Positions 20,051-30,257 of a stretch of DNA of 64,000 nucleotides are shown piece after piece. The stretch is from Arthrobacter sp. CAN_C5 (GTDB taxonomy: Bacteria; Actinomycetota; Actinomycetes; Actinomycetales; Micrococcaceae). Each line of letters starts with the position of its first letter. Positions within the stretch are counted from its first letter, which is position 1. Made by a program: the position numbers and the translations under genes. The DNA lies in the NCBI RefSeq assembly GCF_017875735.1, contig NZ_JAGGMZ010000001.1, positions 1,736,001-1,800,000 of the forward strand, in the 5' to 3' direction. Under the pieces are notes generated by a model. The model worked only from the letters and a program-made list of their open reading frames with translations, was not told where the DNA came from and did no database searches.

Positions 20051-21766
20051 CTAAAAGGGTGGCGGGTCGTCTGGTGGTGCCGGTGGTGGGTCTGGTCGGG
20101 TGAGGTAGGTTTCGCCCATGGGTGAGATGGCGATGATCATTCCGGGTTCGGGTTGTCGGTAGTGCCAGTAGCCTTCGGATTTGAGTTTGTGGTGGCGTTT
20201 ACACAGTGCTGCGAGGTTGCCGTAGCTGGTTTTCCCGCCTTGTGACCAGGGTGTGGTGTGGTCGAGTTCGCAGAATACCGCCAACCGGTTACACCCCGGG
20301 TGCCGGCAGGTCCGGTCTCTGACCCGGACCGCGTCTTGGAGGTCTTGGGGGACCCGGTAGGTGGTGGCGTCGGCGCCGAGTCTGGCTCCGGTGATGGGGT
20401 GGGTGAGGATTCTGGTGAATGATGGTGCGTGCCCGGCGAGTTTCCTGGCGGTGTCGGGGTCGATCGGGCCGTACCCTTCGAGTTCCCCCGGTACATCTCC
20501 GCCGAGGAGGGTCATCACGGGGACGGTGACGAATACTTTCGCCTGCACACCCCAGTAGGCACCTGCACCACCACGGCTGACCAACTCACCCGCTGCATCG
20601 GCACCGTCGGCGGTGGCGCCGGCGCTGGTGAGGACGTCGGTGAGGACGTCGGCGCGGAGCTGGGTGAGGGTGCGGGGTTCGTCGGGGCCTTGTAATGCGC
20701 GGGCGGCGGTGTCGACGCGGTGGAAGATCCCGGCGGCCTGATCGACCGGGAGGTAGGCTTCGAGCCAGGCCATCCCGTCGTAGGAAGGGGTCAAGTACAC
20801 CCCGCGTTCCTTCACGGCTCTCTTGTGTCTGGTGGTGATCGTTTCGGGGTGGAGTTTTTCCCGGAGCCGGTTCGCCTGCTGCCGAAACTTCACCACGGTC
20901 GTCAGGGACGCCATTTCGATCAGCCGGTCCTCGAAGGCGGCGGTGACCGTCGGGTCGGTGTCGGGGATGCTGGTGGCTTCCTCCACCACGGCCCAGGCGT
21001 GCCGCCGGCTGAGTTTCCCGGCCTCCAACGCTTCCAGGGTGGCCGGGTAGTACCGGGTCAACAGGGTGCTGTGCTCGACCAGGAACCCCGCCGTCCGGTC
21101 CGGCAGGTGCAACGCCGCCCCAACCTCACTAGCGGTGAGGGTTGCTTCGTAACCCCAACCTCGGGGGTCGTGGCGGGTTTGTTCGGTTTGCAGGTTCAGG
21201 ACCCGGGTAACAATCTTGGCTTCCTGCGCGTCCAGCCAGGACCGTGCTTCGTCGATGTCTTTCAACGTGTCCAACGCCTGACAGGCATCCAAACCACCCA
21301 CCGCCGCCAGTTGAAGCTGCCCAGTCAGTGCGGGAGGCTCGCTACTGGAACGGACCCGTTCATCCGGGTCGCCTCCCAGGTGAAAGGAACCCCACGATTC
21401 AGAGAACAACCACGCCGAATCAGACTCTGTAGATTCAGACTCTGTTGAATCTGACTCCGTTGATTCTGGCCCTGTTGAATCGGACTCGGCAGTCTCCCCT
21501 TGGTTCGGATCAGCCTCAGCCGGGTCCGTGTCGGTCGTGGGCACCGGCGCCTCGATGACCGGGGCCGTCCACACCGACTCGACACCCAACGGACCAGCCG
21601 GCCCATACCCCGAGGAAGAGCCTGAGGAAGCCCCCGTGGACGTATCAGTGGACGTCTCCCCAGATGTCTCCGTGGAAGTATCCGGAGTCCCGCTATCGGA
21701 AGCAGAATCCGCGCCAGAATCGGGGGACGATCCCGGTCCGGGAGAAGAAGCTTCACTGCTTTCCAT
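20051..21766 (-). CDS. HNH endonuclease with DUF222 (13E12 repeat family)
   Basis: 571 residues. The first ~150 residues are a Ser/Asp/Glu/Thr-rich, low-complexity tail encoded by repeated ESTESDS-type codons. A DUF222 domain follows (around residues 160-450; LDAQEAKIVTRVLNLQTEQ, LSRRHAWAVVEEAT). The C-terminal HNH nuclease motif is CRHPGCNRLAVFCELDHTTP followed by NLAALCKRHHKLK. These proteins are multicopy in Arthrobacter-like and mycobacterial genomes; their role is unproven, though a selfish or mobile nuclease origin is often suggested. It flanks the left end of the large transposon, which inserted upstream of its start. Confidence 0.88.
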   Translation of the reverse strand: MESSEASSPGPGSSPDSGADSASDSGTPDTSTETSGETSTDTSTGASSGSSSGYGPAGPLGVESVWTAPVIEAPVPTTDTDPAEADPNQGETAESDSTGPESTESDSTESESTESDSAWLFSESWGSFHLGGDPDERVRSSSEPPALTGQLQLAAVGGLDACQALDTLKDIDEARSWLDAQEAKIVTRVLNLQTEQTRHDPRGWGYEATLTASEVGAALHLPDRTAGFLVEHSTLLTRYYPATLEALEAGKLSRRHAWAVVEEATSIPDTDPTVTAAFEDRLIEMASLTTVVKFRQQANRLREKLHPETITTRHKRAVKERGVYLTPSYDGMAWLEAYLPVDQAAGIFHRVDTAARALQGPDEPRTLTQLRADVLTDVLTSAGATADGADAAGELVSRGGAGAYWGVQAKVFVTVPVMTLLGGDVPGELEGYGPIDPDTARKLAGHAPSFTRILTHPITGARLGADATTYRVPQDLQDAVRVRDRTCRHPGCNRLAVFCELDHTTPWSQGGKTSYGNLAALCKRHHKLKSEGYWHYRQPEPGMIIAISPMGETYLTRPDPPPAPPDDPPPF

Positions 21767-21905
21767 ACCTCAATTCCATCACCCGGCACTGACAAAACAA
21801 GGGGGAAATCAGGGGTGCTCAAGAAACTTTTTCAACTAATTCTCGAGGCCTGACAAAAGCCAAGATTGCTGATGTTCGAAAGCTCGAGAACTGCCCTTAG
21901 AAACC

Positions 21906-21943
21906 GGGGTCTGAGGAGGATTGGTGCGGAAATTCACGCTAAG
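21906..21943 (+). repeat. Left 38-bp terminal inverted repeat of the Tn3-family element
   Basis: Begins GGGG and ends TAAG, the typical Tn3-family end pattern. It matches the reverse complement of 57542-57579 at 36 of 38 positions. The preceding pentamer AAACC is the target duplication. Confidence 0.95.
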
Positions 21944-22049
21944 GGGTCCGGCGGCTGTTGAATTGGTTGCATGGCGGTCGAGTCTCTAAGTGATGAGCGG
22001 CTCTCCGTGGTTCGTGGTGAAAGTCGGGTTCGTGTCGTAGACGTATAGG

Positions 22050-22112
22050 GGCTCGTGGCCCTGCTGGGATGGATGTTCTTGACGCATTCATCACTGACAG
22101 GGCCCACGAGCC
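22050..22112 (+). other. Hairpin directly before the ISL3 transposase start
   Basis: GGCTCGTGGCCCTG (22050-22063) pairs with CAGGGCCCACGAGCC (22098-22112) with a single bulged base. The stem ends at the base before the TTG start. Such structures in IS leaders limit translation of read-through transcripts from outside; that role here is inferred from position. Confidence 0.6.
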
Positions 22113-23402
22113 TTGATCGAGCCTACTGCTCAGCGCCCTGACGCTGCCACTACTGTTTTCAACCTGCCCGGTTACCGGGTAACTAGCGCGGAGGTCCTTG
22201 CCTGCGGGCAGCGTAGAATCCGGGTCGAATCAGTCCTGGAAGCTGGCTGCAGGGGCTGTGGCGTGATCAGTGCCCGCCGGCATTCACGCCGGTTCCAGCG
22301 GATTCGTGACATCCGGGTCGCTGGCCCGGTCGAGGTCATCTGGTCCAAACGCAGGTTCTTCTGCGACGAGGCAGAATGCGCCCGGAAAACCTTCGCTGAA
22401 TCTACCCCGCAAGTACCCGCATACTCGCGGTCCACGGCGAGGCTGCGGGAGGCCCTGACCGATGCGGTGATCGGATCCGGGCGTGCCGCGTCGGAGACCG
22501 CCACTGCGTTCGGCGTGTCCTGGTGGCTGGTCCAGCGGGCCCTGGATACCGCGGTGGTGAAACTACCTGACGTGGACTCCCTGGCACCGGTCAGGTTGGG
22601 TATCGATGAGCACCGGTTCCGGTCCGTGCGGTTCTTCCAGGACCCCGCCACGAAAGCCTGGACCCGGTACGAACCGTGGATGTCCACCCTTGTCGACCTG
22701 GACACCGGGCAGGTCCTGGGTGTCGTCGACGGACGCGACAGCACCGGGGTCGGCGACTGGCTCAAGGCCCGCCCACTGGGGTGGCGGCTCGGCGTGCAGG
22801 TCGTCGCAATCGACCCATCAGCGGCGTTCCGCAAGGCGCTACGGATGTGGTTGCCCCGCACCGCGGTCAGCGTCGACGCGTTTCACCTGAGCATGCTCGC
22901 GAACGCTATGGTCACCGAGGTCCGCCAACGCCTCTGCCAGGAAGCCAAGGGCCGCCGCGGGCGCGCCACCGACCCGGTATGGGCAAACCGGAGACTACTG
23001 CTCAAGGGTACGGAACGGCTCTCGGACCGGGCCCGAAACCGTCTCGAGGTGGTCTTCTCCGTTGATGATCCCACCGGCGGGCTGCAGGCCGTCTGGGAGG
23101 TGAAGGAACAGCTCCGGACACTGCTGCACACTGGGTCGATCGCTGAGGCCACCGCGGCGAAGACCGAGCTCGCAAGACTGGTCGACCGTGCAGGCCAGCC
23201 CGAGGCCAGAAGGCTCTACCGCACGGTCTGCCGGTGGTGGAACGAGATCGAAGTCCTCATCGTCACCGGCGCCACCACCGCGAAAGTCGAGGCCAACAAC
23301 ACCGCGATCAAGAACATCAAAAGGACCGGACGGGGATTCGTCAATAACTCCAACTACAAAACCCGTATCCTATTGAGAAGCGCCGCTAGAACAGCGGCCT
23401 GA
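22113..23402 (+). CDS. ISL3-family transposase
   Basis: 429 residues from TTG (22113). N-terminal zinc-ribbon cysteines (CRGCGVIS, FFCDEAECARKTF), HTH region (ASETATAFGVSWWLVQRALD), then the DDE catalytic domain: GIDEHRFRSVRF, VVAIDPSAAFRKA and, near the C-terminus, KVEANNTAIKNIKRTGRGF with the catalytic Glu. Appears intact, but its element lacks a right terminus so self-mobility is unlikely. Confidence 0.9.
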   Translation: MIEPTAQRPDAATTVFNLPGYRVTSAEVLACGQRRIRVESVLEAGCRGCGVISARRHSRRFQRIRDIRVAGPVEVIWSKRRFFCDEAECARKTFAESTPQVPAYSRSTARLREALTDAVIGSGRAASETATAFGVSWWLVQRALDTAVVKLPDVDSLAPVRLGIDEHRFRSVRFFQDPATKAWTRYEPWMSTLVDLDTGQVLGVVDGRDSTGVGDWLKARPLGWRLGVQVVAIDPSAAFRKALRMWLPRTAVSVDAFHLSMLANAMVTEVRQRLCQEAKGRRGRATDPVWANRRLLLKGTERLSDRARNRLEVVFSVDDPTGGLQAVWEVKEQLRTLLHTGSIAEATAAKTELARLVDRAGQPEARRLYRTVCRWWNEIEVLIVTGATTAKVEANNTAIKNIKRTGRGFVNNSNYKTRILLRSAARTAA

Positions 23403-26400
23403 ACATCTCCTCAGCAGCGGAATTCACCACGAAACGCGAAGAGCCTGATGAGCAGGCCGCTGGGTTCGGCCGGTTCCCTGACGAGGTATCGCGGGAGGAC
23501 CTGGAACGCTTCTGTTGGTTGGACGATACCGATCTGTCGATAGTGGGCCGCCGCCGGGAACTCATAACCGTCTGGGATTCGCTGTTCAACTGGCAACGGT
23601 CCGTGTCGTGGGCCGGTTCCTGACGGATCCGCTGGCTGTCCCGTGGCCGGTGGTCGAGTCCCTGGCCGGACAGTTGGGCATTGCGGACGCTTCCGTTCTC
23701 AAGCTTTACGCGCAGCGGGGACAGACCGGTTATGAGCATGCCGAGGAGATCGCCGCCGTGTATGGGTACGTGGACTTCGCTGATCCGGTCAAGTATGAGG
23801 AACTGAGACTGTTCTTTTCGGCCCGGGCGTGGACGTCCTCGGAGGGGCCGGTGCGCGTGTTCGAACGGGCTGCGGTCTGGTTGCGTGAGCGGAAGGTCCT
23901 CCTTCCAGGTGTCTCCACGTTGACGCGCCTGGTTTCAGAGGTCCGTACCGGCGCGAATGACCGGCTCTATTCCGTGCTGGTTGACGCGGCCGGCCCCGCG
24001 CTGGTCCAGGAACTGGAGGGCTTGCTCCGCGTTGAGGACGGCTCAAGGCTGACCGTGTGGGAAAGGCTGCGGACGGGGCCCTCGAGGGTATCGGTGCCAG
24101 AGTTGCTGCGGCAGCTGGACCGGCTGGTCCGCCTGCGTTTCCTCGGCGCGGGGACTATTGATGTGGAGACGGTACCCGCGGGCCGGATGAATGCCTTGGC
24201 CCGTTACGGGTTGGCAGGCAAGGCATCGGCGCTTCAGGGGTTGTCGGGCCAACGCCGGGGCGCGACACTGCTCTGCGCGGTGCGGGCTTTGACGGCCGAG
24301 GTTGCCGATGATCTGTGTGATGCCTTGGACGCGATCGTCTCTGAACGGGTGGTCCGGAAGGCGGCTAGGGAATCCACGGCCACCCGGCTGAAGTCTCTGC
24401 CCCGCCTGTCGAAGGCCTCGCTGAAGCTGGCAATGGCCGCGGAAACACTGGTTGAGGTCCTGGGCAACACAAAATTGTCCGGGGCAGATGCCGCGTCGGT
24501 GCTTGCCGAACAGATTTCCCTACCCGAGTTGCGCGCCGCGGTGGATGTGGTGACTGAGTTGGTCAATCCGGACGGCAGCGAGGGCGACACCGCGGCCGAG
24601 ATGATGCGCCGGTTCGCCACGGTTCGTTCGTTCCTGCCGGCGTTGGCATCGGCGGCACCTTTTGGGGCAACGGCAGGCGGTGCCCAGACGTTGGCGGCCC
24701 TGGCAGCTTTGCCGGACGTTTTGGACGGCCGCAAAACCGATCCGGGCCAGGTTGATCTGACTGTCCTGTCCCCGGCATGGCAACGCCTTGTCGAGGCTGC
24801 GGGAGAGATCAACCGCAAGGCCTACACGGTGGCCGTGATGGACGCCGTCCATAAGGCGCTACGGCGCAGGGACATTTTCGTTGTCGACGGGCGCCGTTGG
24901 GGAGACCCCAGGGCACAGCTGCTGACCGACCCGGCGTGGCAGGAGACCAAGACAGAGACCTTGACGGCACTCCAGCTGCCCGAAGATCCCGCGGCCCACC
25001 TTGACGGTGCCCGGGAGAGCCTGGACGCCCGCTACCGTGCGGCGGCCGATCAACTGGCAGATAATCCTGCGGTACGAATCGGCGATGACGGCAAGGTTCA
25101 TCTCTCTCCCCTGGAGGCCAGGACGGTACCCGAGTCCTTGACCGAGCTGCGGGGGCTCGTGTCGGCGATGCTGCCGCGGGTGGACCTGCCCGATGTGCTG
25201 TTGGAAGTGCATTCCTGGACAGGGTTCCTGTCAGAATTCAGCCACGTGTCGGAAGCCTTCGCACGGATGGGCCAGCTCAGCGTTTCCGTCGCCGCCATCC
25301 TGGTGGCCGAGGCGTGCAACGTCGGCCTGACACCGGTGGTCAAGGACGGCCACCCCGCGCTGACCCGTGGACGCTTGTCACACGTCGATCAAAACTATGT
25401 GCGCGCCGATACGCTCCGCGCGGCGAACTCCCGGCTGGTCCAGACCCAGTCCGATCTTGGGCTCGCTCAACGCTGGGGTACCGGCATGCTGGCCTCCGTT
25501 GACGGAATGCGGTTCGTGGTGCCGGTCGCCACCGTCAATGCCGGGGCGAATCCACGCTACTTCGGCCAGGGTCGCGGCCTGACTTGGCTGAACTATCTCA
25601 ACGACCAGGTGGCAGGCCTGGGCGCCATCGTCGTCCCGGGAACGGTCCGCGATTCCCTGCACGTACTAGATGGGCTGCTCGATCTTGACGGGGGCGAACG
25701 TCCCGAGATGGTCGCCACCGACACGGCCTCCTACTCGGACCAGATTTTTGGGCTCTTCACCTTGCTCGGATACCGGTTCTCGCCCCGCCTGGCCGGTCTT
25801 CCCGATCAACGCTTCTGGCGCATCGACACCACAGCTGACTACGGACAGCTGAATGCCGTCGCCGGACGCAACCGGATCAACCTGGGCCTCATCACGGCGA
25901 GCTGGCCGGACATGCTCCGCCTGGCGGGATCCTTGACTGCCGGGACTGTGCGCGCCTCGGAAGTTCTGCGGGTCACTCAGGGCGGCGGAACACCAACCCT
26001 GCTCGGAAAAGCGTTGGCGGAGTACGGCAGGATAGCCAAAACCCGGCATCTACTGGACTTCATCGACGTTGACGAGGGCTACCGCCGGCAAATTCATACC
26101 CAGTTGGCGCTACAGGAATCCCGGCACGCCCTGGCCAGACTCATTTTTCACGGCCGCCGGGGCCAGATACGTCAGTCCTACCGGGAAGGCCAGGAAGACC
26201 AGCTCGGAGCCCTTGGCCTGGTCTTGAACGCCGTGATCCTGTGGAACACCAGGTACCTGGACGCCACGCTCACGGAGCTCCGCGACCGTGGTGCCCGTGT
26301 TGCCGATGAAGACGTACAACGCCTCTCCCCGCTGGTCTCGGAACACATCAACATGATGGGCCGTTACACCTTCACGGACGCCCCCGCCGGAGCGCCGCTC

Positions 26401-26439
26401 CGGCCCTTCCGACACCCGGACGAGGACCGGGAGAGCTGA
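23402..26439 (+). pseudogene. tnpA: Tn3-family transposase, start lost and one frameshift
   Basis: DDE transposase of the Tn3 family. From about 23402 one frame reads EFTTKREEPDEQAAGFGRF, then REDLERFCWLDDTDLSIVGRR; at about 23557 the match moves to the next frame as THNRLGFAVQLATVR and continues to 26439. One missing base explains it. No ATG, GTG or TTG opens the first frame after the stop at 23387. The catalytic domain is otherwise complete: Asp in ATDTASYSDQIFG, Asp in LITASWPDMLR, Glu in YREGQEDQLGALG. A TTG at 23515 could give a 974-residue protein lacking the first ~50 residues, so residual function is possible but doubtful. Transcription runs away from the left terminal repeat. Confidence 0.88.
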
Positions 26440-26550
26440 ACGAGGCGCATTGCACTGAACGCAACCCGTCCCGTAGGCGGGACGCCTCAACGTTCCGATA
26501 GTCGATCTTCTAGCGAGGCCCCTTCCCTTGAGATCGTCGGTTCGCCTCCT

Positions 26551-27177
26551 CTAGTAGTAGAAGGGCCGCTTTTGATTCGCCTCGACCTGAACGACGTCGA
26601 GACGTGGTTCGGTCAGGAGCGGGTCGATCAGCGCCTGCTCAGCCCCGATGCCGGCCCAGTGGGGATCGACATCCTGGGTGATGCACCAGGCTCGGTCCGA
26701 GGGCCAAATGAACGCAGGGGGCGGCATGAAGCAATCCGTTTCCGCCTGCCACGAGTCTTCGATCGCCCCGGAGACAAAGTCCGGTAGCGAGACCCTGCAC
26801 AGATAGTACTCACGATTTGGGACCACCACACGGGGTGTGCGCAGCACGACGTCGGGGAACGCATGTTCGCCCCACCCGTCCCACATCAGCAGATACCCCT
26901 CGATAGGCGAGCCGGTGTGCCGCAGCAACGTCCCAACCGCGGCGCGGAGTTGATCAGTATCTGAAAGGACGTCGCTCTGGCGCGCACCCTCGTTCTCGGA
27001 CTGACCCTCATAGGCCGGATCAGGGATGAACCGCAGTCGCGCATACGCCGGGAACCCTGGAGGGCCCAGCGTCACCAGGGTCCACCAATGCTCATCGCTC
27101 GTCGCGATCCACTCCGCGGCTGCCAAGTCACTGCAAGGGACGAACATCACCCCTCCATTCTCCTGCGCGATAGCCAT
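26551..27177 (-). CDS. Conserved hypothetical protein
   Basis: 208 residues, no signal peptide or membrane segment. Aromatic- and proline-rich; notable stretches are WIATSDEHWWTLVTLGPPGF, YLLMWDGWGEHAF and the C-terminal WCITQDVDPHWAGIGAEQAL. The pattern recalls small uncharacterised actinobacterial proteins, but I recognise no domain. Located after tnpA and before the IS256 element; first clear cargo gene. The reading frame and composition look genuine. Confidence 0.6.
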   Translation of the reverse strand: MAIAQENGGVMFVPCSDLAAAEWIATSDEHWWTLVTLGPPGFPAYARLRFIPDPAYEGQSENEGARQSDVLSDTDQLRAAVGTLLRHTGSPIEGYLLMWDGWGEHAFPDVVLRTPRVVVPNREYYLCRVSLPDFVSGAIEDSWQAETDCFMPPPAFIWPSDRAWCITQDVDPHWAGIGAEQALIDPLLTEPRLDVVQVEANQKRPFYY

Positions 27178-27392
27178 AGCGGGTCGCGGGATGCCCGTCC
27201 CGCATCAGGATCCGCTTCCGGACGTCGACCCGCCGCGGTTACAAGCACCATCGCGCCAACGACGACTTGATCTCTTGGTTCCAGCCCACCTTCGATCAGG
27301 CTGCTACGCGTCGAGCGACCCCACTCGGCCACACTTCGATCACAAAACCGCCTCAAATATCATCGCTACTCACACGATGCGCCGTCTTCATG

Positions 27393-28762
27393 GGGTGTGT
27401 CAATAATTCGGTGTAACTAGTTGTGTTGTGGGTTAGCGTCCGACGCTGAGTCGGCCGTTGAAGGTGATGTCGAAGGCGTTAAGAGCAGCCTTCCATCGTT
27501 GGGTCCAGCGGGCCCGTCCCTGGCCTGTCGGATCCAGACTCATCACCGCGAGGTAGACACACTTCAGGGCGGCTTGCTCGTTCGGGAAGTGGCCCCGAGC
27601 CCGGACGGCTTTGCGGATCCTCGCGTTGACGGACTCGATCGCGTTCGTCGTGCACACGATCCGGCGGATCTCGGCATCGAACTTCAGGAACGGCACGAAC
27701 TCGGCCCATGCTGATTCCCAGAGCCTGACGATCGCCGGATACTTCTTCTCCCATGCCTCGCTGAACTCCAAGAACCGTTCCTCAGCCTGGTCGACCGTCG
27801 AGGCGGTATAGATCGGTTTCAGAGCTCTAGCGATCTTGTCCCAGTCCTGCCGGGCTGCATACCGGAAACTCGCCCGGATCAGGTGCACCACACAGGTTTG
27901 GGTGATCGCTTCTGGCCAGAGTGTCCCGATCGAATCGGGGAGCCCTTTCAGGCCGTCGCAGACGACCATGCAGACGTCCTCGACACCGCGGTTCTTGATC
28001 TCGGTGAGGACCTGCAACCAGTACTTCGCGCCCTCACCGCCGTCGCCGGCCCACAGCCCGAGAATATCCCGGTTCCCCTCGACCGTGACGGCCAGAGCCA
28101 CGTAGATGGGCCGGTTCGCCACCTGCCCGTCGCGGACTTTGACGTGGATGCAGTCAATGAAGATCACCGGATACACCGGGTCCAACGGCCGGTTCTGCCA
28201 CTCGGTCATGCCCTCGATGACCCGGTCGGTGATCGCCCCGATCGTCGTCTTTGACACGTCCGCGCCATACACCTCGGCCAGGTGGGCGCTGATGTCACCG
28301 TGGGTCAACCCTCGGGCCGAGAGCGACAACACCATCTCGTCGACCCCGGTGAGGCGGCGCTGGTGTTTGCGGACGATCTGCGGCTGGAATGACCCGTCCC
28401 GGTCCCCCGGGACCTCGATCGGGACAGGGCCGATCTCGGTCAACACCGTCTTGGTCCTCGACCCGTTCCGGGCGTTCGAGACGTCTCCAGCGCGTTCGTG
28501 TTTGTCGTAGCCGAGGTGGTCAGTGATCTCGCCCTCGAGCGCCGACTCCAGAACCATCTTCGTCAGCTGACCCAACAGGCCGGTCTCGCCGGTCAGTGCC
28601 AACCCCTTCTCCCGGGCCCTCCCGATGAGCTGCTCCACGAGCCGGCCGTCCACCACGTCATCCTGCTTCACCGTCGCCACGGCTTCACCCTCCACGTCGA
28701 TCTTCACGTCACTCATTACGGTTCCTCCTATTCAGGAGTTACACCGAAAATCGTACAGACCC
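27393..28762 (-). mobile_element. IS256-family insertion sequence
   Basis: 26-bp imperfect terminal inverted repeats: left 27393-27418 (reading GGGTGTGTCAATAATTCGG) and right 28737-28762, sharing TTCGGTGTAACT at the inner side. They enclose one transposase gene on the minus strand. The 8-bp flanks TCTTCATG and TCTACTGG do not match, so no target duplication is preserved; the right end abuts a truncated tnpB, suggesting a deletion next to the IS. Confidence 0.85.
27433..28716 (-). CDS. IS256-family transposase (mutator type)
   Basis: 427 residues. Conserved blocks: LGQLTKMVLESALEGEITDH and LGYDKHE near the N-terminus, IFIDCIHVKVRDGQV (first catalytic Asp), VVCDGLKGLPDSI (second Asp), HLIRASFRYAARQDW and IVCTTNAIESVNARIRKAV (catalytic Glu). 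Full length, no frameshift. Confidence 0.95.
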   Translation of the reverse strand: MSDVKIDVEGEAVATVKQDDVVDGRLVEQLIGRAREKGLALTGETGLLGQLTKMVLESALEGEITDHLGYDKHERAGDVSNARNGSRTKTVLTEIGPVPIEVPGDRDGSFQPQIVRKHQRRLTGVDEMVLSLSARGLTHGDISAHLAEVYGADVSKTTIGAITDRVIEGMTEWQNRPLDPVYPVIFIDCIHVKVRDGQVANRPIYVALAVTVEGNRDILGLWAGDGGEGAKYWLQVLTEIKNRGVEDVCMVVCDGLKGLPDSIGTLWPEAITQTCVVHLIRASFRYAARQDWDKIARALKPIYTASTVDQAEERFLEFSEAWEKKYPAIVRLWESAWAEFVPFLKFDAEIRRIVCTTNAIESVNARIRKAVRARGHFPNEQAALKCVYLAVMSLDPTGQGRARWTQRWKAALNAFDITFNGRLSVGR

Positions 28763-28784
28763 TCTACTGGAAGTTGTCGGGCCC

Positions 28785-30257
28785 ATGCTAGCCGGAGAGG
28801 TTAGGAGGGCACTGGACTTCGACGAACTTCAAAGCCAGTCGATACGGCGCCTACCAATCGCGGAAAAGCCACAATTGCGGGCGTTGGTAGAGGGCTTGCG
28901 GAAAGCCGGTGTAGCGGCTCCACGCTTATCTCGAGCCGGCATCGGCAAACGGAAGTCCCAGGGCTGGGACGTCACGGACCCCCTCGTTAGCTTGGCGTGG
29001 CACACAGTGGTGGTAACCGCCGTCGGTGCGATGGGGCATCGAAGTGACCTCGAGGAACTCCGGCCGGTACTCCTTGCATGGGTTCGTGAATGCGGTTTCG
29101 AAGAGCAATGGTGCCGCGACAGCGCCCCCGTCACCCGAGCGGACAACCAAGAGCAGATACCTTGGTCTCTTCCCGCCGACCGGGCGAGCCTCAATTCGAC
29201 CAAAACCGCCGTGGAGTCCGCCGCCTTCTTTCTTACGTCCGCGCTCTCGGGGATGAGATCCTCAGAATTGCAGGAGCTCCGATTTGGCAGTCGCATGCAC
29301 GAAGACATGGGAAACGGCATCTTCCGCTATCGGATCTCATCCCGGCGGATTAAGGGACAACGATTCGGCGGTATCGATGATTCGTGGGTCGTGATTGAAG
29401 ATGTTTACCGTGCCTTGGGGATAGTCGAGTCGCTGCAGAACGCTTCGTCAAGCGAGTTGCTCTTCACAAAGCAGTCGAATTCCGACTCGGTCCGGTACGA
29501 CCGCTTTCGCAGGTGGATGAACGGACCCAATGGGCAGCGCCTGGGGCTGGTACCGGTTCCCGAAGGGCCCGTTAATCCACGCGCGCTTCGCCGAACGCTG
29601 GCGCTATCCATTGCCCAGCGCCCACACGGACTGATGGCAGCGAAATATCACCTCAAACACATCAGCGTAGCGACCACGGAGGGGTATGCGGCACGCCCCG
29701 GGGGACACCAAGCAGCTCTCCAAGCCGAAATTTCGGCAGAAGAAGATGCGGAACATTTACGGCTCACCGTCGCCGCGTACGACGACTACAAGCAGGGAAA
29801 ACTTCCCGTTGGTCGCGGAGCGAAAGAACTGGTCACTCTGTTCATTGCCGTCGATGAAGCTTTGACAGGCCACCAACCCGGTCCCGCTATCGTTATCGAT
29901 GACCGCCGGGTTGAACGCCTCCTCAAGGTTAAGGCCGAGAGTCTGCACATCGGAGCAGCAAATTATTGCTGGTTCAGCGATCCCAAAAAGGCGTTATGCC
30001 TCCAACTGGCTGGGACGCCAAACGCAAAAGCACCACTCATCGGGCTCTGCGATTCGGGACGCTGTCCCCAAGCGACGCATCACGAGGTACACCGCGAAGC
30101 CTGGGCAAATCACGCCGAAGCGACCCGCACGGTCTTTCTGGGCAACCCTCGGATTTCCAAACCTGAACGCGGCCGAGCTCAGGCGACCTTGGACAGGGCC
30201 AATCGGATCCTCACTGAAATAGACAACGCGACAGTCGCTCAAGGACCCCTCACATGA
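28785..30257 (+). pseudogene. tnpB: Tn554-type TnpB tyrosine recombinase, N-terminus lost
   Basis: 490 residues remain of a protein whose family is usually over 600. It is a tyrosine recombinase: FLTSALSGMRSSELQEL holds the first catalytic Arg; NPRALRRTLALSIAQRP and TTEGYAARPGG hold the second Arg and the nucleophile Tyr. A cysteine-bearing C-terminal region follows (LCDSGRCPQATHH). The N-terminal DNA-binding part is missing because the frame begins at the right end of the IS256. The stop overlaps the start of a small DUF6262-like gene (ATGA), the Tn554 tnpB-tnpC arrangement; tnpA of that system is absent. Confidence 0.78.

Larger units (their letters stand above)
21999..23402 (+). mobile_element. 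ISL3-family insertion sequence, right end missing
   Basis: The left end GGCTCTCCGTGGTTCGTGG matches the style of ISL3-family termini and starts 55 bp inside the transposon. A complete transposase gene follows. No reverse complement of the left end is found after the transposase; instead, tnpA coding sequence begins right after its stop. The right end and probably the tnpA start codon were lost together in a deletion. Confidence 0.75.

Noticed and set aside
21839-21890. Paired TTCTCGAG/CTCGAGAA sequences left of the transposon
   Set aside because: Short self-complementary XhoI-like sites; too little to call a res-like target or operator.
27385-28770. Target duplication around the IS256 element
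   Set aside because: The 8-bp flanks TCTTCATG and TCTACTGG do not agree, so no duplication is claimed.
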